Shown one piece after another: positions 1 through 6,915 of a DNA stretch of 6,915 bases (positions are counted from its first letter, which is position 1; every line of letters begins with the position of its first letter). The DNA is from Flavobacteriaceae bacterium. GTDB lineage: Bacteria; Bacteroidota; Bacteroidia; Flavobacteriales; Flavobacteriaceae. The DNA lies in assembly GCA_019090365.1 (NCBI GenBank), contig JAHRWC010000239.1:1-6915 (forward strand). Direction: 5' to 3'. Position numbers and translations under genes: made by a program. Below the pieces are notes generated by a model that did no database searches, was not told the DNA's origin, and saw only the letters and a list, made by a program, of their open reading frames with translations.

Positions 1-34
1 GGCGTCGGCAGCGTCAGATGTGTATAAGAGACAG
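1..34 (+). other. Illumina Nextera (Tn5) adapter left on contig end
   Basis: This stretch is sequencing-library sequence, not genome. Bases 16-34 are the exact 19-bp Tn5 mosaic end used in Nextera kits (AGATGTGTATAAGAGACAG). Bases 3-15 match the read-1 adapter tail (CGTCGGCAGCGTC). Base 2 differs from the expected T, and base 1 would fall in the index region. Genomic sequence starts at base 35, where the neighbouring acyl-CoA synthetase frame is broken. A genuine Tn5 insertion is very unlikely, because the sequence continues into the synthetic adapter tail rather than into IS50. Confidence 0.97.
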
Positions 35-1748
35 TGGTAGGAGTGAGGTGACCTTCTTCAATTGACCAAACATCTGGTGTGATTTCAAAACGTTTAATTT
101 TTTCCCATTTTCCAAAGCGTTCATTGCAATGGTTTATTTCTTTACCGACACGCTTTATTACACGCTCATTTTTTGAAATTTCCTCAAGAGTATCTCCAAT
201 TGAAATTTCTTTTCTTTCTGCCCAATCATGAATAAACTCAGGGCTAATTTGTACCAATGCAGCTGGCATTTTCTCTCCTTCACCAACCACCATTATTTGT
301 TCAATAAAGAAAGATTGTTTCATCGCATTTTCTATAATCTGGGGAGCTACATATTTTCCGCCACTCGTTTTAAACATTTCTTTTTTACGGTCGGTAATTT
401 TTAAGAAACCATCTTCATCAATGACACCAATATCTCCAGTATGAAAATAACCATCTCTTAATACTTCATTGGTTAATTTTTCATCCTTATAATAGCCCAT
501 CATCACTTGAGGACCTTTGATAAGTATTTCACCATCTGTAGCAATTTTAACTTCAGTATCAGCAATTGGTTTACCAACAGTACCAATTCTAAAACCACCT
601 TCACGCATATCGTTTACACTTACTACAGGTGAAGTTTCAGTTAAACCATAGCCTTCCATTACGGGTATTCCAGCAGCATTATAAATTCGTGCTAATCTAG
701 ATTGTAAAGCAGCACTACCTGAAGCTATTGCTTGTAAATTTCCGCCTAACGCTTCTTGCCATTTACTGAAAATTAATTTTCTAGCAAGCTTTAGTTTCTT
801 TTCATACCACCATCCATTTTGACCATAAGGTTCGTATTTTAAACCTAAATCAACAGCCCAAAAGAAAAGCATTTTTTTAATACCTTTTAAATCCGCTCCC
901 TTTGCATGTATCTTATCATAAACTTTTTCAAGAAGCCTCGGAACAGCTGTCATTACTTCGGGTTGAATTTCTTTTAAATTATCACTTATCGTTTCTAATG
1001 ATTCAGCAAAATGAATACGTACTCCACAATATTGATACATATATAAAAGCATACGTTCGTATATGTGACATACTGGTAAAAAGCTTAATGCTTTTGATCT
1101 TCCTAAATCGATAGGCAATCGATCTGCACTCGCCAATGCATTACTTGTAATATTTTTATGAGAAAGCATTACTCCTTTAGGTCTTCCAGTAGTACCAGAA
1201 GTGTAAATTAAAGTAGCTAAGTCGTTCTCATTTACATTTGCTTTACGTTGCTCAACTTCATCTTGATTGCTTTCGTCTTTACCTAATTCTAAAACTTCAG
1301 ACCAATTAGAACAGCTCCCTAAATCATCAAATGAATAAATTCCTTTTAAAGAAGGAACATTATCTTTTATACTATTTATTTTATCAAAAACTTCAGTACA
1401 GGAAACAAAACAATAAACACTTTCACTATGATTTAAAACATACTCATAATCTTCTTTAGAAATAGTTGGATAGATAGGGACATCTTGCGCACCAACTTGT
1501 AAAATACCAATATCACAAATGTTCCATTCGGTTCTATTTGTCATAGAAATAATTGCTACTTTATCATTGGGCTGAACCCCTAATCTTAAAAGACCTCTAC
1601 TAATTGCATTTGCTTTATCTAAATACTCTCTTGTTGAAGTTGCGATCCATTCCCCATTTTTTTTAGAAACTAAAGATTTATCTAAATCAAAATTTTCAAG
1701 CTGATAATATGGGAAATCAAAGAGTCTTTTTACGTCGATCATAGTCAT
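35..1748 (-). CDS. Long-chain acyl-CoA synthetase (AMP-forming), 3' end missing
   Basis: A cytoplasmic or membrane-associated enzyme that activates long-chain fatty acids to acyl-CoA through an acyl-adenylate, for lipid synthesis or beta-oxidation. It is a FadD15/ACSL-like member of the ANL superfamily. 571 codons are present. Visible motifs are the phosphate-binding loop YTSGTTGRPKG (about residues 182-192), FLPVCHIYER (223-232), the adenine-binding GYGLTETSP (366-374), YFHTGDIG with the ribose-binding Asp (434-441), and the hinge RKKEMFKTSGGKYVAP (454-469). The genomic part ends at HLTPT, where the family normally continues with a Met-Lys-Leu-Lys-Arg type segment carrying the catalytic lysine. 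About 20 residues are therefore lost to the contig end, not to mutation. The frame stays open through the adapter, so 11 false codons would follow. The start is ATG at 1748; an in-frame ATG at 1742 is equally possible. The leader is A/T-rich with no Shine-Dalgarno. The upstream carboxypeptidase terminator suggests a separate transcript. Confidence 0.95.
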
Positions 1749-1794
1749 GTTATTGTCTTTGCAAAATACAAAAAATATTAAGTTTTATTTGAAA

Positions 1795-1830
1795 TAAAAA
1801 AGGAGTTACTTTTAGGTAACTCCTTTTTTA
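1795..1830 (-). terminator. Intrinsic terminator after the 1850-4249 carboxypeptidase gene
   Basis: A perfect inverted repeat of 15 bp (1795-1809 with 1816-1830) encloses a 6-base loop. The core GGAGTTAC/GTAACTCC is flanked by six A and six T. Read on the minus strand, the hairpin starts 20 bases after the stop codon and ends in a run of U, as in a rho-independent terminator. The A and T flanks make it symmetrical, so it could also stop plus-strand transcripts, but no plus-strand gene is seen. It fills part of the 101-bp gap before the acyl-CoA synthetase gene. Confidence 0.88.
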
Positions 1831-1849
1831 AAATATAGGTATATAATTA

Positions 1850-4249
1850 TTACTGTTTCACAATCTTAACTGTTTGTGAAATGTTTTCTGATGAAAGTTT
1901 CATTAAATAAATTCCATCTGAAAAACTACTGTAATCGAATGTCGATGATTCAGAAATGTTTATTTTTTTCTGAATTAATTGCCCTTGAATTGTATATACT
2001 TCGATTGAATAATTTGATAAAGGTGTAGTGATATTCAATATATCCTGAACAGGATTCGGATACACATTAAATATATTATTTTCAAAATCCTCAATTCCTA
2101 CCGTACCATCTTCAACGATATTTATTTTTAAATCGTCGAAATAAAATCCATCTTCAGTTTCTAAACCATCAGATCTAAACTGAAACCTAACTAAAATGTT
2201 TTCACCTAAATAATCACTTAAGTTAATTTCTTCTAATACCCAATCTGTTTGAAATCCGTCGTATAATGGCTCACCCGTTGGTTGTCCGCTATTATTACTA
2301 CCTTCATTGGTATAATTTCCACATTGAGGAATCCAATTGTTTCCGTTATCTATAGAAATTTCAAACTGTGTATAATCCCAATTGTTTTCAATTTCCCATT
2401 TTGCATAAAATGTAGCATTTGCCCCAATTGCATTGGTTAAATCTATTTCATCACTAATTGTAATAGTTTCATTAGCGTTATTTGAATAATCTCCACCTTG
2501 AGATTCTGTTATAGAACTAGATGGCGAAACAAAAGTTGAAGTTGTAGTGTCCCAACCGTTATTTGTAAAATTATCTGAAACACTATTTCCTGGGTCTTCA
2601 AATACAGGTAATAAAGAACCAAATTTCTTTGTGATTAATGTAGAAGAATCATAATCTCCATTATTAACAATCAATTCAAAAACTATATCATCACCGGCTT
2701 GTATTCCAGCTTCAAGAGTATAAGAAATCATGCCATCTGAAGATTCTAAAGGTTCTAATCCTGTAAATGAAACAGGCGTTCCTACAGCGCTTATATTAGC
2801 TGAAACAGGAACAATACTAACGGTAAAATCTCCCGAACCGGAAACACCTAATCTTTTAATATCAAAAGGACTATCCGCAGTTGCTTCATCTCCAACAAAT
2901 AGAGGAGAGGTTTCTTTTACTGAAGCAAAATTATTGACCATTTTAGCAGCAGTAATATTTAAATACATCATTTCTTTACAAGTTGGAATGATTTCGTTAG
3001 AATTCAACCAAAATTGATCTCCAATCTCAGGAGTGAAAGAATATATTTTATCGTGGGTATTAATAGTTCCATACATAAAATCATCACTATTTCCTGCCGC
3101 TGCATATAAATCGGCTGCAATTTGATCAGTATAACCATTTTGAGAAACTAATTCTGCTGCAATTCCTGAAAATAATTCGTGTTCAACTGTAGGAGTGTCT
3201 ACAGCATATCCATGTGGAAATAGTAATAAATCACCAGAACTATGGTTGTTAAAAGCCATTACAAAATTATGTTGCTCACAAAACCATTTCATTGCCTGTG
3301 ACTCTACTTCTGAAAAAGGAGCTGTTCCTCTATAAACATTACTATCGGTATCACTAGATGTTCCTTCACCTCCCCAAACACCTTGATTTGGATCTCCATT
3401 TATATAATAATCATAGTTTCTATTTAAATCAATTCCATGTCCATTAAAACGGTTCTTTCTCCAAAATCCTCCACCGTTCGGATTGGTTTTTTCGTTATAT
3501 AAATACCCGTCTGGATTAATAACTGGCACAAAATATAATTCGGTGTTATTAACAATACTTTGAATTTCAGGACTGTCATCATAATTTTCTAACAAATACC
3601 ACATGTAAAATATTAACTGAGATAAAGAAGTTGGTTCTCTAGCGTGATGAATTGCAGTATATAAAATTTGTGGTTCACCTTCAGTAGTACTATCTGGATT
3701 GTCGCTAATTTTCACCCATTTAATTCCGTTACCACCAATAGGAGGTGTCGTTGAATTATCGGGTTGTCCATTCGTTAAAAAATTACTGATGTTTTCTTTT
3801 TCAGTAATTAAATTAGGGTATAAAGACTTCATTAAATCTAATTGATCTAATATTTCTTGGTAGGTGAAATAACCACCCATTGAACCTAAATTAAAATTAT
3901 CTGGAGTTGTATAATCTGTACTGTTAGATTCGCCACAAGATAAATTTCTTTTAGATGGTAAGTTCTTTTTGTTATTCTGAAGGTAATATTCTGCTGCATC
4001 TTCAATGATAACATCAACCTTAAATCCAGCTTCTTTTGCTCGGTTTAATTCTGAAATTGAAAAATCAGAAATTAGAAAGTGTCCTTTTTTATGAGTTCCA
4101 TGATCTACAGGAATATCTAAATCACTTAAAATTTTAAGGTCATTAATTGAAGAATAATTAATTTTTGCTCTTTGGTGAGTTTCTTGCCGTTCTTGAGCGA
4201 ACCCAAAAGAAACCATACAAAGACCTAAGATTAGTAATATCTTTTTCAT
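1850..4249 (-). CDS. T9SS-secreted M14 zinc carboxypeptidase, paralog A
   Basis: An exported metallocarboxypeptidase of 799 residues that removes C-terminal amino acids from extracellular peptides. Domains: Sec signal peptide 1-18 (probable cut FGFA|QE); propeptide resembling Propep_M14 at about 26-90, ending VIIEDA; a Lys/Arg-containing linker at about 92-104 that could be the activation site; M14 domain at about 115-442; an unidentified beta-rich domain at about 448-545; a MAM-like/immune-inhibitor-A-like jelly roll at about 549-712 ending GFYFDDLKI; and a T9SS type A sorting domain at about 726-799 with YPNP and a basic tail. The catalytic set is complete: zinc ligands H202 and E205 (HARE) and H336, R264, N276-R277, Y382 and general base E408 (TPEIG). 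D389 sits where carboxypeptidase B has Asp255, so I infer a preference for C-terminal Lys/Arg. The ATG start puts the signal peptide directly at the N-terminus. Its tandem paralog lies 78 bp upstream behind a terminator, so it probably has its own promoter, which I could not locate. Cys324 and Cys424 are absent from the paralog. Confidence 0.96.
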   Translation of the reverse strand: MKKILLILGLCMVSFGFAQERQETHQRAKINYSSINDLKILSDLDIPVDHGTHKKGHFLISDFSISELNRAKEAGFKVDVIIEDAAEYYLQNNKKNLPSKRNLSCGESNSTDYTTPDNFNLGSMGGYFTYQEILDQLDLMKSLYPNLITEKENISNFLTNGQPDNSTTPPIGGNGIKWVKISDNPDSTTEGEPQILYTAIHHAREPTSLSQLIFYMWYLLENYDDSPEIQSIVNNTELYFVPVINPDGYLYNEKTNPNGGGFWRKNRFNGHGIDLNRNYDYYINGDPNQGVWGGEGTSSDTDSNVYRGTAPFSEVESQAMKWFCEQHNFVMAFNNHSSGDLLLFPHGYAVDTPTVEHELFSGIAAELVSQNGYTDQIAADLYAAAGNSDDFMYGTINTHDKIYSFTPEIGDQFWLNSNEIIPTCKEMMYLNITAAKMVNNFASVKETSPLFVGDEATADSPFDIKRLGVSGSGDFTVSIVPVSANISAVGTPVSFTGLEPLESSDGMISYTLEAGIQAGDDIVFELIVNNGDYDSSTLITKKFGSLLPVFEDPGNSVSDNFTNNGWDTTTSTFVSPSSSITESQGGDYSNNANETITISDEIDLTNAIGANATFYAKWEIENNWDYTQFEISIDNGNNWIPQCGNYTNEGSNNSGQPTGEPLYDGFQTDWVLEEINLSDYLGENILVRFQFRSDGLETEDGFYFDDLKINIVEDGTVGIEDFENNIFNVYPNPVQDILNITTPLSNYSIEVYTIQGQLIQKKINISESSTFDYSSFSDGIYLMKLSSENISQTVKIVKQ

Positions 4250-4272
4250 ATTTAATTTTTTCTTAAAAGTAC

Positions 4273-4303
4273 AAAAAAAAGGAGCAATAAAAATTACTCC
4301 TTT
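4273..4303 (-). terminator. Intrinsic terminator after the 4328-6724 carboxypeptidase gene
   Basis: AAAGGAG (4278-4284) pairs with CTCCTTT (4297-4303). After one mismatch (4285/4296), AAT (4286-4288) pairs with ATT (4293-4295) around an AAAA loop. On the minus strand the hairpin starts 24 bases after the stop codon and ends in eight consecutive U. It lies only about 25-50 bp upstream of the next start codon (4249), so it separates the two paralogs, fully or partly, into different transcripts. Its core resembles the terminator at 1795-1830. Confidence 0.8.
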
Positions 4304-4327
4304 AAATGCAATAGTTGAAATTATTAT

Positions 4328-6724
4328 TTATTCTTTAATAATTCTAAAAGTTTGTGAAGCTTCCTCAGATGAAAGCTTTAAAATATAGACCCCATTAGCT
4401 AAGCTAGAGTAGTCTATTACATGAGAACCTGAATGTATTTTACTCAGACGTACTAACTGTCCTTGCATCGAATAAATCTCAATAGTATAATTAGAGATAG
4501 GAGTATTAATGTTTAATACATCTTTAACAGGATTTGGATAAATGCTGAATTGAGAATCTTCAAAATCTGAAACTCCTATCGTACCTTCATCAATCACATT
4601 GATTTTTAAATCATCAAAATAGAATCCATCTTCACGTACCCCATTATCTGATCTAAATTGAAAACGTACTAAAATGTTTTCTCCTAAGTAATCACTTAAA
4701 TCTATTTCTTCTAACACCCAATCATTTTGTGTTCCATCATATAATGGTTCACCAGTTGGCTGACTATTATTTTCACTTCCTTCATTAGTGTATTTACCAC
4801 ATTGAGCTATCCATGAAGAACCATTATTAACTGAAACTTCAAATTGTACATAATCATAATCACTTTCAATATCCCATTTAGCATAAAATGAAGCATTGGC
4901 ACCAGTTGCATCAGTTAAATCAACTTCATTGCTTAATGTTATTGTTTTATTATCATTATTTGAATAATCCCCACTTGGTGAATCTGTTATAGAACTAGAA
5001 GGAGATACAAACGTTGATGTTGTTGTACCCCAACCATTGTTATCAAAATTATCTGTAACACTATTACCTGGGTCTTCAAAAATAGCTAAGAGGTTTCCAA
5101 ACTTTTTATTTATTAAAGTCACATTATCATAGCTTCCATTATTTACAATTAATTCATACACAATATCATCACCTGAAGAGGTTCCAGCATCTAATGTATA
5201 TTGTATGATTCCGTTATCAGCTTCAAAGGGATCCATATTGTTATAGTTTACAGGTGAACCTACAGAAACAATGTTTGCTGAAATTGGATTAATACTCACT
5301 GTAAAGTTTCCGTTTCCTGATATTCCTAATCTTTTAATGTCGAAAGGACTATCTATAGAAGTTTGATCACCAACATATACAGAAGATGTTTCTTTCACTG
5401 AAGCATAATTGTTCACCATTTTTGCTGCAGTCAAATTTAAATACATCATTCCTTTACTTATAGGGATAATCTGACTTGAAGGAGGCCAAAATGATGGGCC
5501 GATTTCTGGTGTGAAAGCATAAATTTTATCATGTGTACCAACAGTTCCATACATAAAATCATCACTATCTCCTGCAGCTGGATATAATTCAGAAGAAAGA
5601 ATATTATTAAATCCGTTTTGTGAAACTAACTCAGATGACATTGCAACAAATAAATCATTTTCTGGAGTAGGCATATTATCAGTATAGCCAAAAGGGTATA
5701 GCAATAAATCACCTGAAGTGTGATTATTAAATGCCATTACGAAATCATGGTTTTCAACAAACCATTTCATTGCTTGTGTTTCTACTTCTGAAAATGGAGT
5801 AGGACCATGATATACATCACTTCCAGGGTCATTTGAAGCACCTTCACCACCCCAAATTCCGTTGTTTGGATCTCCATTTATATAATATTCATAGTTTCTA
5901 TTAAGGTCGGTCCCATAACCATTCTTTCTATTTTTTCTCCAATAACCTCCACCGTTAGGATCAGTTTTTTCATTGTATAAATATCCGTCAGGATTAATTA
6001 CAGGAACAAAATATAACTCCGTATTGTTTATGATACTTTGTACTTCTGGATTTGTGTCATAATTTTCTAACAAGTACCACATGTAAAATATTAATTGTGA
6101 TAAAGATGCAGGTTCACGTGCATGGTGAATCGCTGTATAAAGAATTTGTGGCTCTCCTTCTGAAGTATTATCAGGATTGTCACTTATTTTCACCCATTTA
6201 ATTCCGTTACTACCAATAGAAGGTGTCGTTGAATTATCAGGCTGTCCTTCCGTTAAGAAGTTATGAATATTTGATTTTGTAGTTATTAAATCAGGATATA
6301 AGTTTTTCATTAAATCTAACTGATCTAACATTTCTTGGTAGGTTAAATATCCTCCCATAGAACCTAAACTAAAATTGTCTGGAGTTTGATAATCTACACT
6401 TGCATCACCACAAGTTGGATTTTTTTCAGGATTTCTATTCAGTCTATTTTGTTCAAGAAAGTAAGCTGTAGCATCTTCAATTAAAACTTCAACACGAAAA
6501 CCAGCACTTCTAACTATTTCTAATTCTGAAACAGAAAATTCAGAAATTATAAAAGTTCCTTTTTTATGAGTTCCGTGTTCAATTGGAATTCCTAATGATC
6601 CTAATGTTTTTAAATCGTCTTGACTATTTATTGAAATTTTTGCTCTTTGGTAGATTTCTTTTTCATTTTGTGCATTCCCTATAAAACAGAAGAAAATAAA
6701 CACAGCAATCATACATTTTTTCAT
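4328..6724 (-). CDS. T9SS-secreted M14 zinc carboxypeptidase, paralog B
   Basis: An exported metallocarboxypeptidase of 798 residues, colinear with the downstream 799-residue paralog. Domains: Sec signal peptide 1-18 (MKK start, hydrophobic core, probable cut GNA|QN); Propep_M14-like segment at about 26-90 ending VLIEDA; M14 catalytic domain at about 114-441; an unidentified beta-rich domain at about 447-544; a MAM-like/immune-inhibitor-A-like domain at about 548-711; and a T9SS type A sorting domain at about 725-798 with YPNP. Zinc ligands are H201, E204 and H335; R263, N275-R276, Y381 and E407 complete the active site. The segment YPAAGDSDD closely resembles carboxypeptidase B around its Asp255 (here D388), so basic C-terminal residues are the inferred substrates. 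I chose ATG at 6724. A longer reading exists from TTG at 6763, but its 13 extra residues would put hydrophilic, non-matching sequence before the signal peptide, and the paralog starts at the same MKK. No strong promoter or Shine-Dalgarno site is visible upstream. Confidence 0.96.
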   Translation of the reverse strand: MKKCMIAVFIFFCFIGNAQNEKEIYQRAKISINSQDDLKTLGSLGIPIEHGTHKKGTFIISEFSVSELEIVRSAGFRVEVLIEDATAYFLEQNRLNRNPEKNPTCGDASVDYQTPDNFSLGSMGGYLTYQEMLDQLDLMKNLYPDLITTKSNIHNFLTEGQPDNSTTPSIGSNGIKWVKISDNPDNTSEGEPQILYTAIHHAREPASLSQLIFYMWYLLENYDTNPEVQSIINNTELYFVPVINPDGYLYNEKTDPNGGGYWRKNRKNGYGTDLNRNYEYYINGDPNNGIWGGEGASNDPGSDVYHGPTPFSEVETQAMKWFVENHDFVMAFNNHTSGDLLLYPFGYTDNMPTPENDLFVAMSSELVSQNGFNNILSSELYPAAGDSDDFMYGTVGTHDKIYAFTPEIGPSFWPPSSQIIPISKGMMYLNLTAAKMVNNYASVKETSSVYVGDQTSIDSPFDIKRLGISGNGNFTVSINPISANIVSVGSPVNYNNMDPFEADNGIIQYTLDAGTSSGDDIVYELIVNNGSYDNVTLINKKFGNLLAIFEDPGNSVTDNFDNNGWGTTTSTFVSPSSSITDSPSGDYSNNDNKTITLSNEVDLTDATGANASFYAKWDIESDYDYVQFEVSVNNGSSWIAQCGKYTNEGSENNSQPTGEPLYDGTQNDWVLEEIDLSDYLGENILVRFQFRSDNGVREDGFYFDDLKINVIDEGTIGVSDFEDSQFSIYPNPVKDVLNINTPISNYTIEIYSMQGQLVRLSKIHSGSHVIDYSSLANGVYILKLSSEEASQTFRIIKE

Positions 6725-6798
6725 TGCGGGCTTTATTATTAAATTATACTTGAGACTATACAATTAAGAACATCTAAAGTATGTAAAACCCTACCTGA

Positions 6799-6830
6799 AT
6801 TTCATGATAATAATCAGGAAATAACGTTAT
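6799..6830. repeat. Imperfect inverted repeat and adjoining palindrome
   Basis: ATTTC (6799-6803) pairs with GAAAT (6818-6822) and TGAT (6805-6808) with ATCA (6813-6816), with one mismatch and an AATA loop. A perfect 10-bp palindrome, ATAACGTTAT, follows at 6821-6830. The structures lie between the unidentified right-edge gene and the carboxypeptidase start at 6724. They could be a weak terminator for the right-edge gene, although the following T run is short, or an operator. In DNA this AT-rich, chance is also a fair explanation. The rest of 6725-6861 shows nothing I can name. Confidence 0.3.
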
Positions 6831-6861
6831 AAAAAAGTAATATAAATTTTAATAGAATTAA

Positions 6862-6915
6862 CTAGTTGTTTTCTATCCAATTACGAGCATTTGTAAATGC
6901 TTCTAACCAAGGTGA
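6862..6915 (-). CDS. C-terminal fragment of an unidentified protein
   Basis: The last 17 codons and a TAG stop of a gene that enters from the right edge, read as SPWLEAFTNARNWIENN. The peptide looks like a real amphipathic C-terminal helix with Trp and Glu/Asn/Arg residues. The other two minus-strand frames have stops within this stretch. It points in the same direction as all other genes. I do not recognise the family from so short a fragment. The gap to the carboxypeptidase start is 137 bp, so co-transcription is neither shown nor excluded. Confidence 0.55.
   Translation of the reverse strand, partial: SPWLEAFTNARNWIENN

Larger units (their letters stand above)
1795..6724 (-). repeat. Tandem duplication: two carboxypeptidase genes with their terminators
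   Basis: Two units of about 2.4-2.5 kb lie head to tail: gene 1850-4249 with terminator 1795-1830, and gene 4328-6724 with terminator 4273-4303. The proteins align end to end with essentially one single-residue gap, near residue 110, and keep every domain. Many third-position and amino-acid differences, especially in the signal peptide, propeptide and C-terminal regions, show an old duplication rather than an assembly artefact. Both terminators share the AAAGGAG/CTCCTTT core and sit 20 and 24 bases after the stop codons, so the copied unit probably included the terminator. Confidence 0.85.

Noticed and set aside
1..34. Tn5/IS50 mobile element end
   Set aside because: The 19-bp mosaic end is followed outward by the synthetic Nextera tail rather than IS50 sequence, so it comes from library preparation.
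902..1114. A 70-codon open frame on the plus strand
   Set aside because: It lies antisense inside the acyl-CoA synthetase, which has continuous family motifs on the other strand, and its product shows no recognisable features.
1749..1794. TATTTTG/TATTTTTTG on the minus strand as a promoter for the acyl-CoA synthetase
   Set aside because: The spacing within the motif is one base short or one base long against TAnnTTTG and no upstream element is visible, although a promoter is expected here after the terminator.
2730..3017. A 95-codon open frame on the plus strand
   Set aside because: It is antisense to the carboxypeptidase gene between its catalytic and beta-rich domains, and is explained as a shadow of that coding sequence.
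4217..4219. Possible lipoprotein cysteine in the signal peptide of paralog A (Cys11)
   Set aside because: The residue before it is Leu, not Gly/Ala/Ser, and a good signal peptidase I site follows at FGFA|QE; the T9SS domain also points to another export route.
4278..4303. AAAGGAG on the minus strand resembling a Shine-Dalgarno site for the gene starting at 4249
   Set aside because: It is part of the terminator hairpin and too far (over 40 bases) from the start codon. Bacteroidota genes rarely rely on such sites.
1850..6724. The two carboxypeptidase genes as an assembly duplication
   Set aside because: Differences are spread over synonymous and nonsynonymous sites along both genes and in the intergenic parts, which sequencing or assembly error would not produce.
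6770..6790. TACTTTAG on the minus strand as a Bacteroidota -7 promoter element for paralog B
   Set aside because: It has one mismatch to TAnnTTTG and no TTG-type -33 element at the usual distance, so in DNA this AT-rich it is not better than chance.

Overview
The window looks like chromosomal DNA from a marine-type member of the Flavobacteriaceae (Bacteroidota). The evidence is strongly AT-rich sequence, A-rich leaders without clear Shine-Dalgarno sites, and two large secreted proteins that end in a type IX secretion (T9SS) type A sorting domain, a system confined to Bacteroidota. All genes are on the minus strand, so transcription runs from right to left.

Layout in transcription order: (1) at the right edge, the last 17 codons of an unidentified gene; (2) a 798-residue secreted M14 zinc carboxypeptidase (4328-6724) followed by its own hairpin terminator; (3) a tandem paralog of 799 residues (1850-4249), also followed by its own terminator of related sequence; (4) an AMP-forming long-chain acyl-CoA synthetase (35-1748) cut off about 20 residues before its expected C-terminus. 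Bases 1-34 are not genomic. They are an Illumina Nextera/Tn5 adapter with its 19-bp mosaic end, left on the contig end.

The two carboxypeptidases share one architecture throughout: Sec signal peptide, M14-type propeptide, complete M14 catalytic domain, beta-rich domain, MAM-like jelly-roll domain and T9SS sorting domain. Both carry Asp at the position that gives carboxypeptidase B its preference for C-terminal Lys/Arg. They probably trim extracellular peptides for nutrition. The acyl-CoA synthetase activates fatty acids in the cell and has no evident functional tie to them.

I see no new kind of system here. The points most worth attention are the adapter contamination with its effect on the truncated synthetase, and the old tandem duplication that seems to include the terminator.
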